DNA of 64,000 nt from DASQYE01 sp035940775 (GCA_035940775.1 DASZEN010000003.1:124001-188000), one strand, 5' to 3'; shown: positions 26,579-35,729, numbered from the stretch's first letter. Made by a program: numbers and translations. The notes: generated by a model not told the origin, from the letters alone.

Positions 26579-28021
26579 TCACTGTTCCTGAATCAGTTTT
26601 TCCAGTACGGTGGCGATCTCGTGGGCCGTGCCCGCGTCGCCGCCCGTGTCCACGAAGCGGACGATGCCGCGACGGTCTATCAGCACGGCGGTCGGAATGC
26701 CCGTCACGCCGTAGTTGCGCATGTTCCCCTCGTCGTCGGCGACCGCCACGCCGTAGGGCAGGCCGTGCTCTTTCTTGAATTTCTCGACAAAGCTGAACTC
26801 CTCGGCGGGCGTCACCTCGCGCCCACCGGCCTCGCCGTAATACTTCGTCATGCCGACGATCACGAGCCCCTTGTCCTTGTATTTGGCGTACCACTCTTTG
26901 AGATGCGGGAAGGCTATGATGCAGGGGCCGCACCACGTCGCCCAGAAATCGAGCAGCACGACGTGCCCGCGCAGCTCCCTGATTTTCAAGGGCTGCTGGT
27001 CGATCCACCGCCCGACCGTTATCTCCGGCGCGACTTCGCCCTGAATGTTTAGCTGCCGTCTCTTTCGCCCGAGGCTGTTCAGCAGATTGCGCTTGATGCC
27101 CGCGTCCTTTACGTTCTGGTTCACATAGGCGATGGATTCTTCGATCATCTTCATGGCTTCGGGTTTGCGCCCGGCCTCGATCAGCAGTTCGGCGAGTTTC
27201 GCGGTCGTGTCGGCATAGAGGCGCTGCGACCCACTGCCGAGCGCCATGCGGCGAACCTCTTCGAGTATGGCGATGGCCTCGTTCGTCCTTTTCGTTTCCG
27301 AGTAAACCTCGGCCAGAGCGATGCCCGCCGTATAGAGCGAGAAGTCGCGCGCGGTCGGATTGGCCGCCGTGGGCTGTACCTGCCTGGCCGCCTTGAACGC
27401 CTCCTCGGCGTGGGGAGTCGCGCGCTCCGGCTGCCGGGCTTTGCGGTAGGCCGCCGTCAGCGCCTTCTCAAGCGTGGCTCGTTCGCTCGGCTTTTGCGGC
27501 TCGTGCGCGGCGTAAGCCTTCAGAGCATTCTCTGCATCCTCAAGGCGATCCAGGCGGGCCGCGCGTTGCGCGACGACGTAGCGCGCTCCCTGCGCCTGCT
27601 CGCCCGAGGCCGAAGGGTTCGCGGCCATATATTTCTGCAGCGCGTCGAGCGTCGCTTCCGCGTTGTCCGCCAGATTGTGCAGCATCCCCAGGTAGTAAAA
27701 ATCTTCGCCCGCCAGACGGGCGCGCGCGCCCAACTGCGTCGCGTAGCGCGCGGCCAGCTCGCGCTGCTCCTGCAAAGTCTTCTCCAACAGCTTCGGGTCG
27801 AAAGGCACTTTCCCGGCCTCGAACTCTTTGAACTTGTTCGGCGCGTAATCGGACGCCTCTTCGTAGAGAGCGCGGGCGTCGCGCGCCTCAGCAGCTTGCG
27901 GCGCTGCTGCTGCTGTTGAGGGTGCGGGCGCGACGCGCCCCGATTGACCGAAGGCTACGTCGGGCTTAAGCGATGCTCCCGCCAGAAGCATCAAGAGCGC
28001 GAAAGCTATTAACCGTCTCAT
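26579..28021 (-). CDS. TPR protein with C-terminal TlpA-like thioredoxin domain
   Basis: A 480-residue exported protein. A signal peptide (1-25) is followed by a long helical, TPR-like region (about 60-325; repeated ALxxY/A patterns). The C-terminal TlpA/ResA-like domain (about 335-478) has FWATWCGPCIIAFPHL and the cis-Pro segment GIPTAVLIDRRG. Both CxxC cysteines are present. Such proteins reduce or isomerise periplasmic thiols and take electrons from CcdA/DsbD; the CcdA fusion two genes on is the obvious partner. AAAGGG lies next to the ATG and GAGGAAAG further upstream. Confidence 0.9.
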   Translation of the reverse strand: MRRLIAFALLMLLAGASLKPDVAFGQSGRVAPAPSTAAAAPQAAEARDARALYEEASDYAPNKFKEFEAGKVPFDPKLLEKTLQEQRELAARYATQLGARARLAGEDFYYLGMLHNLADNAEATLDALQKYMAANPSASGEQAQGARYVVAQRAARLDRLEDAENALKAYAAHEPQKPSERATLEKALTAAYRKARQPERATPHAEEAFKAARQVQPTAANPTARDFSLYTAGIALAEVYSETKRTNEAIAILEEVRRMALGSGSQRLYADTTAKLAELLIEAGRKPEAMKMIEESIAYVNQNVKDAGIKRNLLNSLGRKRRQLNIQGEVAPEITVGRWIDQQPLKIRELRGHVVLLDFWATWCGPCIIAFPHLKEWYAKYKDKGLVIVGMTKYYGEAGGREVTPAEEFSFVEKFKKEHGLPYGVAVADDEGNMRNYGVTGIPTAVLIDRRGIVRFVDTGGDAGTAHEIATVLEKLIQEQ

Positions 28022-28043
28022 CCCTTTGATTCTTTCCTCTTCG

Positions 28044-29213
28044 TTAACTTAAAGCAACATTGCAATGTTGAAAGCGGTCGGGTGAAAAAGCCTCAAGCAG
28101 GGGCGCGCGCATGCCGGTCGCTATCTCGTCGGCGATCAGCTCGCCCGTAATGGGCGCAAGCAGAATCCCGTTGCGATAGTGTCCGGTCGCGTAGTAGAGC
28201 CCGCCCACGTCTGCGCAGCCGCCGAGCAGCGGCAGCTCGTCCGGCAGAGAGCGCGGTCTGAGCCCGGCCCACGCGTCCATGAGCGGCAAGTCGCGCACAA
28301 GGGGCGCAATCTCTATCGCGTGATTGGTGATAGTATGAATCCCTCCGCCCGTCACAGACTTGTCGAAGCCCGCGTGTTCGGTCGTCGATCCGGCGAGCAG
28401 GCGGCCATCAAGGCGCGGCACCAGATAGCCGCGCGGGCTGTAGACGACGTGGGCTAACGGGCGCGGATTCGCTTCAAAGCAGAGCATCTGCCCGCGCACC
28501 GGCTCAACGCGCACGGGCGGGCCATTCCCGCCGCCCTGTTCTACGAAAGACGACCACGCCCCGCCCGCCAGCACGACGACGGGAGACTGAACGGGCCCAC
28601 GCGAAGTCTCGACGCCCGTGACGCGCCCGCGCTCCGTCCGCAGCGCCAGGACGTTTGTCCCCGTCATCAATCTAACTCCGAGACGCTCGACCGCCACCGA
28701 GAGCGCCGCGACCAGCCGACGATTATCAACCTGCGCGTCGAGCGGAAACCTGAGCGCGCGCCGGGCCCGCTCGGAAATGGCTGGCTCTAAGCGACGCGCC
28801 TCCGCGACGGTCAGATGCTCGACGTTTAGCCCGGCCCGCTTTTGCCAGCCGTAGCGCTCCTCTATCTCCGCCTCGTCCTCTTCGGTAAAGGCCAGGTAGA
28901 GCGTTCCGGTTCTCTCAAGCTCGATACTGATGCCGGTCTCTTCGAGCAGGGCGGAGGCCAGCGACGGGTAGAGGTCGCGGCTCGCGCAGGCCAGTTCCAG
29001 AAAAGCATCGGCGCGATTCGCTTCCGATTGCGCGGCGAGCATCCCGGCGGCCGCCTGCGAAGCCTCTGCGCCGAGCCGTGCGCGCTCGATCAAACAGACG
29101 CGCCCGATCCCGCGACGCGCCAGCGAGCGCGCGATTGCAAGGCCGATGACGCCGCCGCCAATGATGACCGTATCGGCCCAACGACTTGCTCCGGATGGTT
29201 CCTGATCTCGCAT
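28044..29213 (-). CDS. thiO: Glycine oxidase-like FAD-dependent amine oxidase
   Basis: A 389-residue flavoprotein of the DAO family. In thiamine synthesis ThiO oxidises glycine to iminoacetate for the thiazole ring. The N-terminal dinucleotide fold is VIIGGGVIGLAIARSLARRG (residues 16-35). Other family segments are LGAEASQAAAGMLAAQ (FAD contact), the C-terminal LRPRSLPDELPLLGG and YYATGHYRNGILLAPITG. The YATGHYRNGILLAP end is characteristic of ThiO. No other thi gene is in the window. It ends 22 bases before the TPR-TlpA gene and may share its transcript. No Shine-Dalgarno is visible. Confidence 0.9.
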   Translation of the reverse strand: MRDQEPSGASRWADTVIIGGGVIGLAIARSLARRGIGRVCLIERARLGAEASQAAAGMLAAQSEANRADAFLELACASRDLYPSLASALLEETGISIELERTGTLYLAFTEEDEAEIEERYGWQKRAGLNVEHLTVAEARRLEPAISERARRALRFPLDAQVDNRRLVAALSVAVERLGVRLMTGTNVLALRTERGRVTGVETSRGPVQSPVVVLAGGAWSSFVEQGGGNGPPVRVEPVRGQMLCFEANPRPLAHVVYSPRGYLVPRLDGRLLAGSTTEHAGFDKSVTGGGIHTITNHAIEIAPLVRDLPLMDAWAGLRPRSLPDELPLLGGCADVGGLYYATGHYRNGILLAPITGELIADEIATGMRAPLLEAFSPDRFQHCNVALS

Positions 29214-29248
29214 TGCTAAAGAGTTGCTGGTATGATGCCGGACTACAG

Positions 29249-29369
29249 AAGTCAGAATTCAGGACTCAGGACTTCGGAAGAAAAAGCGTCACGGATGCTT
29301 TTCTTCCGCTTCCCTGACTCCTGAGCATCACTTTGACTCTGATTTCTGAATTCTGACTCCTGACTCCTA
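29249..29369. repeat. Long seven-base-periodic inverted repeat in front of the isocitrate dehydrogenase gene
   Basis: The left arm reads AAGTCAG-AATTCAG-GACTCAG-GACTTCG then GAAGAAAAAGC (29249-29287). The opposite strand of the right arm (29297-29368) reads AGTCAGG-AGTCAGA-ATTCAGA-AATCAGA. GTCAGAATTCAG (29251-29262) pairs perfectly with 29346-29357, and CGGAAGAAAA pairs with 29299-29308. The right arm ends about five bases before the ATG, which has no Shine-Dalgarno. Confidence 0.8.
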
Positions 29370-29373
29370 TCTT

Positions 29374-30375
29374 ATGAAACATACTATCACACTCATACCG
29401 GGCGACGGCATCGGCCCCGAAGTCTCGGCGGCGGTGGTACAAATCATCGAAGCGACGGGCGTGGACATCGCCTGGGAGACGCACTATGCGGGCGCGCAGG
29501 CGCTCGAAAAATTCGGCGATACGCTGCCCGAAGAGCTGCTCGAATCCATACGCCGCAACAAGGTCGCGCTCAAGGGGCCGATCACCACTCCGGTCGGCAA
29601 GGGTTTTACTTCCGTCAACGTCGGCCTGCGTAAAACCTTGGACCTTTACGCCAACCTGCGCCCGGTGCGCGCGCTGCCCAATGTGCCCTCGCGCTACCCG
29701 GAGCTTGATCTGGTGGTCGTGCGCGAGAACACCGAAGACCTTTACTCCGGCATCGAGCACATAGTTGTGCCCGGCGTCGTCGAGAGTATCAAGATCATCA
29801 CCGAGAAGGCTTCGACGCGCGTTGCCCGCTTCGCCTTCGAGTACGCGCGGCGCGAAAGCCGTAAGAAGGTCACAGCCGTCCACAAGGCCAATATCATGAA
29901 GCTCTCGGACGGGCTCTTCCTCGAATGTTTTTACAACGTCGCGCGGGAATACCCGGAGATCACAGCCGACGATAAGATCGTCGATAACGCCTGCATGCAG
30001 CTCGTGATGCGCCCCGAGCAATTCGACATCATGCTGCTGGAAAACCTGTACGGCGACATCGTCTCGGACTTGTGCGCGGGCCTGATCGGCGGCCTCGGCC
30101 TCGTGCCCGGCGCGAACATAGGCGAGTTGGGCGCGGTGTTTGAGGCCGTGCACGGCTCCGCTCCGGATATCGCCGGGCAGGGCATCGCCAACCCGACCGC
30201 GCTCCTTCAATCCGGCATACTGATGCTGCGCCACCTGGGCGAGCGCGACGCCGCCGAAAAAGTAGAAACGGCGCTCCTCAAAGTTTTCGAGGAAGGAAGG
30301 GTGCGCACGCGCGACATTGGCGGCGAGTCCAAGACGGCCGAGTTTGCCGAAGCCATCATCTCGGCCATGAAATAG
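29374..30375 (+). CDS. NAD-dependent isocitrate dehydrogenase (isopropylmalate dehydrogenase superfamily)
   Basis: A 333-residue beta-decarboxylating dehydrogenase, converting isocitrate to 2-oxoglutarate. The N-terminus is LIPGDGIGPEV. The substrate loop FTSVNVGLRKTLDLYANLRP has Ser and Asn in the isocitrate-type arrangement, and it is followed by VVRENTEDLYSGIEH. The catalytic Lys and Asp lie in AVHKANIMKLSDG and IVDNACMQLV. The cofactor loop HGSAPDIAGQGIANP carries Asp-Ile, the pattern of NAD-using members, where NADP enzymes have Lys-Tyr. It resembles the mitochondrial NAD-IDH/short type rather than E. coli Icd. An aconitase-family gene lies further along at 56 kb. Its 3' end overlaps the convergent lipoprotein gene by 20 bases. 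Confidence 0.88.
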   Translation: MKHTITLIPGDGIGPEVSAAVVQIIEATGVDIAWETHYAGAQALEKFGDTLPEELLESIRRNKVALKGPITTPVGKGFTSVNVGLRKTLDLYANLRPVRALPNVPSRYPELDLVVVRENTEDLYSGIEHIVVPGVVESIKIITEKASTRVARFAFEYARRESRKKVTAVHKANIMKLSDGLFLECFYNVAREYPEITADDKIVDNACMQLVMRPEQFDIMLLENLYGDIVSDLCAGLIGGLGLVPGANIGELGAVFEAVHGSAPDIAGQGIANPTALLQSGILMLRHLGERDAAEKVETALLKVFEEGRVRTRDIGGESKTAEFAEAIISAMK

Positions 30376-31723
30376 AGCTTGCGGGGAATTTCCACGTCGT
30401 GCCCACGGCGTCGGCGGCAACGGCGCGGTCGCCCGTCTCTGCGGCGACCGTCTTCGCGCGTAGAACCCAGATCGAGCGCCGCTCGTTCGTATTTACGATG
30501 TAGCTGATAAGGAGTCGGTCACGGGCCATCGCGGCCGAAGGAAGCTCTGCGCCGCCGCTCAGTACGGGCGCGCTATCTTTAGAGCCTCCTGTGCCGAGCG
30601 GCGCGGCCATCAGGCGCGATGCGCCGCCATCGTCCATGCCCTCCCAGACCACAGTGAGGCGTCCCCGCTCATCAGCCAGCAGGAACGGAGTACCATGCGC
30701 CTGCCCGCCCGCGAAAAGACGACTCTCCGAAAAAGTAAGGCCAGGAGCGCGCGACTCGGCCCAGTAGAGTCCGGGCGTGCCGCGCTCGCCAGCCGTGTAC
30801 CACATCACGCGCAACACTCCGTCACCCGTGATTGATAGGGCCGGGCCCGAGACGGGGCATCCGGCGATCACCCACTGGTCGTCGCTCACGATCAGGGGCG
30901 GCCCGTAACTCTCGCCGCCGTCGGCCGAAGCGGAGACGGCTATGTGCCGATAATCGCCCGGCAATACCTGTCGCCAGCCGACGTACACACGCCCGTCGGG
31001 CGCGGCCGCAACCGAAGTCTTGCAGCACGGGCAGGCTTCAACGGCGACGCGCCGGTTTGCGCTGAAGGATCGCCCGCCGTCAACGGAGAAGGCCGTGAAG
31101 ACCTCACGGTTGCGCTCCATGTGCTCCATCTGTTTGGGGTCTGCCTTCTTACCTGCGGGTGGGCCAATGTTGCGCTCGTCGAGCCAGGCCAGATGAATCC
31201 GTCCATCTCTGGCGACCGCGAGCGAGTGCATGCCGTGCACGACGGGCAAGCGGTCGTCGTTGACTCTGACGGGAGACGCGAAAGTACGCCCGCCGTCACG
31301 CGAAGCCGAAAGATATAGGTCTGTCGCGTGTCCCTCCGAGGCGGCGCGCGCCGTCCAGCCGACATAGAGCTGGCCGTCACTAGAGACGGCAAGCGTCGGC
31401 GGGTCGCCGCGCCAGGCCGTCGCCTCGCCCTCGCGCGTATTGACGCGAACCGGCTCGCCCGTAGCGCGTCCGTCGCCATCCAAACGCAAGACGAACACAT
31501 CCGCCTCCTTGCGCGCACGATGCTCGACCCATGAGACGTAGATTGTGCCGTCGTTCGCAACGGCGACCGCAGACTCCGCCGCATCCGCGTTCTCCGGAGA
31601 GACGCGAACCGGCTCGCCCACCTGTTCGAAGAAGGCCGTAGAGTCTTTCTTCACGACTCGCGCGCAACCCGCCGCGAGCACAAAGAGCACGCCGCATGCG
31701 ACTATCGCTACCAACTTCTTCAT
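30356..31723 (-). CDS. BNR/sialidase-like beta-propeller lipoprotein
   Basis: A 455-residue lipoprotein: signal peptide ending LAAGC (lipidated Cys at residue 20), then a beta-propeller with repeated Asp-box-like units (SADGGESYG, VDGGRSFSA, SRDGGRTFA) as in sialidase or BNR proteins. No full sialidase active site (Arg triad with FRIP) is seen, so enzyme activity is doubtful. A CPCC cluster in the middle (VEACPCCKTSV) and a later AGCPVSGPAL are unusual for a propeller. I choose the ATG at 31723 because it gives a standard lipoprotein signal; upstream in-frame codons run into the stop of the TonB gene. It is very probably cotranscribed with the TonB receptor. Confidence 0.8.
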   Translation of the reverse strand: MKKLVAIVACGVLFVLAAGCARVVKKDSTAFFEQVGEPVRVSPENADAAESAVAVANDGTIYVSWVEHRARKEADVFVLRLDGDGRATGEPVRVNTREGEATAWRGDPPTLAVSSDGQLYVGWTARAASEGHATDLYLSASRDGGRTFASPVRVNDDRLPVVHGMHSLAVARDGRIHLAWLDERNIGPPAGKKADPKQMEHMERNREVFTAFSVDGGRSFSANRRVAVEACPCCKTSVAAAPDGRVYVGWRQVLPGDYRHIAVSASADGGESYGPPLIVSDDQWVIAGCPVSGPALSITGDGVLRVMWYTAGERGTPGLYWAESRAPGLTFSESRLFAGGQAHGTPFLLADERGRLTVVWEGMDDGGASRLMAAPLGTGGSKDSAPVLSGGAELPSAAMARDRLLISYIVNTNERRSIWVLRAKTVAAETGDRAVAADAVGTTWKFPASSISWPR

Positions 31724-31737
31724 AGTCATCATCTCGA

Positions 31738-34572
31738 TCAAAAGCTGAAGCGCAGGCCCAACTGAAATTGTCTGGCGTCGGCGGCCGAGGTCGGGCGGCC
31801 AAAGCCCGCGCGCGGGGCGAGGCCCGTGCCGAACGTGTTGTTCGGGATTTGCAGGTTCGAGCGATTGAGCACGTTGAAGCCTTCGGCAATCGCCTCTAAC
31901 CCGAAATGATCCGCGAGCTGAAACTTTCGACTCAGGCGAAGATCGAGCGAGGCGAAGTCGAAGCCGCGACCCGTATTGCGCCCGACCCCCGACGGGCGGT
32001 CGTTCGTATTCGTATCGAAGTTGCGATCCGTTCCGGTCTGTATGTTAAAGGGCAGCCTTGACCCATAGGTGAAGATATAACTCAGCTCGAACCCGCGCAG
32101 CGAGCGGCGCAAGGTGCGGAGGCCCGACCCCTGTTTCGCGTCCGGAACTTCGAGCGAGCCGCTCAGGGTCAGACGATGGCGCTGGTCGTTATCCGAAAGC
32201 GCGCGCTCGTCGCGCAGGTTGAAATTGTCCTGCGGCGTAAAGAAGAAGAAGTTGCCCGCCGTATCAATCGCCTTCGAGAAGGTGTAGGCAAGGCGAAGGC
32301 TGGCCCAACGGCTCGCCCGCTTGTTGAGGCTCAGGGTCATCGCGTCGTAGTAGGAATCGCCGGAGCTTTCAAAGCGACTTATGTTGGCGAAATCCGAGCG
32401 TGGGCGGCCCAGGTTCGGGATACCGGCCGAGGCCGGGGCGGTCGGCACGTTCTGGTTGCGCGCGAGCAGCAGGTGAAGCCCTCGCAGGTGCAAATAGCCC
32501 ACCGCGAGCGAAGCGTCTCCCGGCAGCTCGCGTTCTATCTGAAGGCTCGCCTGCTGGCTGTAGCTGCTCCTGATCGAAGGGTCAATCGTCGTGATGCTCG
32601 CCAGTAGTCCCTGCGGGAATGCGTCGAGGGTGTGAGGGAAAACGGGCGCGCCCCTTTGACCGAAAGAAAGAATCGCCACCCTGTACTTAGACCCGTCGCG
32701 CTGAAGCGCGTTCGACGTGGCCCTGAGCGGTATGCGGTCGAAGTAGATGCCGAAGCTTGCGCGCACCACCAATTTGCGATCGCCGGGCGCGTAGGCCACA
32801 CCCAGTCGCGGCGCGAAATTATTCGAGTCCGTCCTGACGGGATGCGGCAGAAACTGCGCGTCGTAGCGCAGCCCTGCATTGATGGTCAAATCAGCGCGCG
32901 GCCTCCATTCGTCCTGAATGAAGAGACCTATGTTCGGGTTCGACTGGAACTGATCGGTCGCGCCGAACGCCTGCTGGAAAGTTTCGTAGCGCCCGGCTTG
33001 AAAGTTCGCGAGCGAAGAGAAGGTATAAACGCCCTGAAGCGGGCCGGGAAAGCTGATGTTTACGCGGTTGAGCAAAAAGTCGGCTCCGCCCTTCAGGGAA
33101 TGCGAGCCGCGCTCGGCGCTAATGGTATTCACCAGCTCGTAGAGGTCTGTCCGGCGCGCGGTCGGAGAAAAAGTCGCCGTGCCGAAATTCGCGACGCCAT
33201 TGATATTAACGCCGGGGCCGAGGGGGTCGTTGACCGGAGCTTTGAGGCGACTGCGCGTGTACTGGAAGCGCGTCTCGTTGAAAGTCCGGGTCGAGAGTGT
33301 GGCGACGTTGCTCAGGGTTACGGTCTGGTCGAAGTTAAAAAGGGCAGCGCCGCGGCTGGTCGAGTTGAGCCCGCCCGCGTTGCGCGCATTGATGCTCGAA
33401 AGATCGTAAAGGCTATAACGCGCCGATACGAGGTTAGACGCGTTGAGCCTGTGATCGACGCGAGCAAAGAAATCCGTTACGTCATAACCGCCCGGAAAGA
33501 TGCCCGTGCGCGTACGTGGGCCAACGTAGCCCGTCTGTTCCAGGCGCGCGTTGATGGCGGCAACACTCGCGGGCGCAATCGAGATGACTCCCGAATCGTG
33601 GCGGCGCGTCTGCTCGAAATTCATGAAGAGGAATGTATGGTCGCGGCGCAGAGGCCCACCCGTGCTCGCCCCGTACTGCGTTTGCGTTAGCTGTTCCTTG
33701 TTCGCCGCGAGAGGATTTCTGGCGTCCAGTCGCTGGTTGCGTAGAAAGCCGTAGAGGCGGCCGCGCCAGTTGTTGGTTCCCGATTGCGTGACGATGTTGA
33801 TAATCCCGCCGGAGGCGCGCCCGTACTCGCTGATGCCGCCCGAGGTAATCACCTGAAACTCGCGTATCACCTCCTGGCTGTAGAAGGTGCCCGCGAGGTC
33901 TGCGGCGTCATCGTTGGCTGACATGCCGTCAACGACGAAGCCGTTGTTCAGGTTGCGCTGACCGGCGACGGAGAGGCCCGTGCCGGGCACAGCAGAGGTC
34001 TCGGCAAAGCGCTGGTTGCTATTGGTATTCGTGCGCGACACGCCGGGGACGAGCAGCGCAAGGTCAAGGTAGTTGCGACCGTTCAAGGGCAGGGTGTCGA
34101 TCTCGCGCGGCGCGACCGTTTCGGCCACCTGCGTGCGTACGGCCTCGATCAGCGGTACGTCGCCGGTGACGTTGACGCTCTCAGTCAGGCCCGCGACCGT
34201 CAGCCTGATGGGCACGTCGAGCGCCTGGCCCACCGAGAGCGTCAGTTGTTCCTGAACCGTCAGAAAGCCCGCGCGCTCGACCCGCAGACTGTAGGAACCG
34301 AGCGGTAGATAAGCGAACCTGTAACGGCCCTCGTCGTCGCTCAGCATCGTTCTATTCTGGTTGGTGTCGAGATTCGTGACGGTGACACTGGCCCCGACTA
34401 TCGTCGCGCCGTCCGAGTCCTCCACGCGGCCGCTGAGCGTGGCGGAGGTCACGCCCTGCTGCGCCAGCGCCGTCAAGGGGACGCCTCCTCCTCCCTGCGT
34501 AAAGATAAATACGGCGAGACAGGTCACGGCGAAGAGGGCCCTTGGCCCTGTTCGTCCTGGTTTCGAGAGCAT
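31738..34572 (-). CDS. Oar-like TonB-dependent outer-membrane receptor
   Basis: A 944-residue outer-membrane protein. A signal segment (1-38) precedes a carboxypeptidase-regulatory-like domain (about 42-125; GATIVGASVTVTNLDT, GRYRFAYLPLGSYSL). A plug domain contains LPLNGRNYLDLALLVPGV (about 160-177) and a PEYGR-like SEYGRASGGIINIVT. The C-terminal beta-barrel ends with LGLRFSF, the terminal Phe expected for barrel assembly. This architecture is highly multiplied in Acidobacteriota and is usually assigned to uptake of polymers or peptides; the ligand is unknown. GGAG lies nine bases before the ATG. Its neighbours are a Cys/His-rich exported protein and a lipoprotein on the same strand. Confidence 0.93.
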   Translation of the reverse strand: MLSKPGRTGPRALFAVTCLAVFIFTQGGGGVPLTALAQQGVTSATLSGRVEDSDGATIVGASVTVTNLDTNQNRTMLSDDEGRYRFAYLPLGSYSLRVERAGFLTVQEQLTLSVGQALDVPIRLTVAGLTESVNVTGDVPLIEAVRTQVAETVAPREIDTLPLNGRNYLDLALLVPGVSRTNTNSNQRFAETSAVPGTGLSVAGQRNLNNGFVVDGMSANDDAADLAGTFYSQEVIREFQVITSGGISEYGRASGGIINIVTQSGTNNWRGRLYGFLRNQRLDARNPLAANKEQLTQTQYGASTGGPLRRDHTFLFMNFEQTRRHDSGVISIAPASVAAINARLEQTGYVGPRTRTGIFPGGYDVTDFFARVDHRLNASNLVSARYSLYDLSSINARNAGGLNSTSRGAALFNFDQTVTLSNVATLSTRTFNETRFQYTRSRLKAPVNDPLGPGVNINGVANFGTATFSPTARRTDLYELVNTISAERGSHSLKGGADFLLNRVNISFPGPLQGVYTFSSLANFQAGRYETFQQAFGATDQFQSNPNIGLFIQDEWRPRADLTINAGLRYDAQFLPHPVRTDSNNFAPRLGVAYAPGDRKLVVRASFGIYFDRIPLRATSNALQRDGSKYRVAILSFGQRGAPVFPHTLDAFPQGLLASITTIDPSIRSSYSQQASLQIERELPGDASLAVGYLHLRGLHLLLARNQNVPTAPASAGIPNLGRPRSDFANISRFESSGDSYYDAMTLSLNKRASRWASLRLAYTFSKAIDTAGNFFFFTPQDNFNLRDERALSDNDQRHRLTLSGSLEVPDAKQGSGLRTLRRSLRGFELSYIFTYGSRLPFNIQTGTDRNFDTNTNDRPSGVGRNTGRGFDFASLDLRLSRKFQLADHFGLEAIAEGFNVLNRSNLQIPNNTFGTGLAPRAGFGRPTSAADARQFQLGLRFSF

Positions 34573-34928
34573 CGCTTTTCGCTCCGCTGTATGACGGCGA
34601 TCACAAAATCATTCAGACTCGGCTTCACTGTAGAGAAACCATTTTGTGGTCTCGCTGCTGCCCCGGCTCTCTAGCTGGAAACAGAAGCCTTGCACGATGC
34701 CGGAAGCATCGCGCGCAGGCGCTCGACTCTGAAACGATTTCGCGCTGACTGCCGGGCGCACACACATGATAAAGAGTGCGCGCCGCAATCAAATGGTAAA
34801 GAGGCTCGTTGCACTCCCTCTCTCTCTCTCTCACTGCGGCGCGCGTGCGCGATTCTCCTCTGGAGGAGAAGAGGCGCGAGCGCAAGAAGGAGGGCGCGTG
34901 GCCTGTTAAGGATTAAGCTGGCGAGTTC
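34573..34928. other. 356-base leader region upstream of the TonB receptor gene
   Basis: There is no credible gene here. A palindrome TTCTCCTC-TG-GAGGAGAA (34853-34870), flanked by CGCG-rich arms, may be a hairpin or operator, and a CT dinucleotide run (about 34817-34833) lies beside it. I searched the minus strand by eye for a cobalamin-riboswitch B12 box and found none. Small purine/pyrimidine-skewed blocks follow up to the start codon. Confidence 0.5.
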
Positions 34929-35561
34929 TTACGCAAGCGGCGGCGCGCGCGGGCGTGATTGCCGACCGGCAACGGCCCCCGGTGTTTGAAGGCTGGTGAC
35001 GTGCTCCGAAGGGGAAGCGAGGTTGGGCGGACGCGGCCTGCTGTTACTCGTCAGCGTCGCCGCAGCGTCGCGCGGTCGTCTGACCTGTGCGAAAGCGGAA
35101 GCAGCGACGGCGGCGCACTCAGGCGAGCAAGGCGTCGTTAAAACGTGAGCGATGACGCGCGCCGCAGACCGCGACGCGTGCCGCGACCTGTGCTGCGACG
35201 GCGCAGCATCTTTTTTTGTGGAGTGTGCGGCTTCTGTTCCGCAGAGCGGCGACGCGGCCTCGACGATCACAGTGGAGTCAGCCGGGGTCTGCACCGCGCC
35301 CGAGTGCTCGTGCTCCGCCGAGACCTCCCTTTCGCCCGAATGCGCGCCCGCGAAGGCGGCGCTGCAAGAACCGCTTCGGTGCGTCGGCTTGCCCGCGCAG
35401 CAGCTCATCGTGCAGGTCTCCTGCGCCGACGAGAGAGTGTCGAAGGGCGCTACGCCTGCCAGAAGCGCGAGCGCCAGCATCGCCGCCAACACGATTCGCG
35501 TGATGAAGGCGAGGATCAGCCTCCGGTGCTGCTGCTGATGCTGTGGTGATGATGATGACAA
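34929..35561 (-). CDS. Exported Cys/His-rich protein of unknown function
   Basis: A 210-residue protein with a hydrophobic signal or anchor segment (about 15-38). A mature part follows, starting with a dense cysteine cluster (ETCTMSCCAGK, then GSC), several His (EHEHSG, SQHRSRH) and a low-complexity Ser/Ala/Arg/Pro tail with two more Cys (TTPCSPECAA). I do not recognise a family. Cys-rich plus His-rich composition in an exported protein suggests metal binding (inference). The TTG start at 35561 is supported by AAGG nine bases upstream; the N-terminus is Ser/Gln/His-rich. It lies upstream of the TonB receptor and BNR lipoprotein genes on the same strand. Confidence 0.6.
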   Translation of the reverse strand: MSSSSPQHQQQHRRLILAFITRIVLAAMLALALLAGVAPFDTLSSAQETCTMSCCAGKPTHRSGSCSAAFAGAHSGEREVSAEHEHSGAVQTPADSTVIVEAASPLCGTEAAHSTKKDAAPSQHRSRHASRSAARVIAHVLTTPCSPECAAVAASAFAQVRRPRDAAATLTSNSRPRPPNLASPSEHVTSLQTPGAVAGRQSRPRAPPLA

Positions 35562-35729
35562 GCCCGGTTACCTTACGAGTGGCGAGCCGCGAGCGCTGTC
35601 GCTACTGTGATCGCACGCGAATAGTCTCACAGGAAACGCTCGTAGATCAAGATGAAGAGTTTATGACGATTTGCAGTTGAGCGTGCGACGATTGTCAATG
35701 CCGCCTGCTGCGGCGCATGCCGGAGAGAT

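Noticed and set aside
30356..31723. Calling the BNR protein a sialidase
   Set aside because: Asp-box repeats are present but the catalytic Arg triad and FRIP motif are not evident, so only a propeller is claimed.
34573..34928. Cobalamin or other riboswitch in front of the TonB receptor
   Set aside because: I looked on the minus strand for the B12 box and related core motifs and did not find them.
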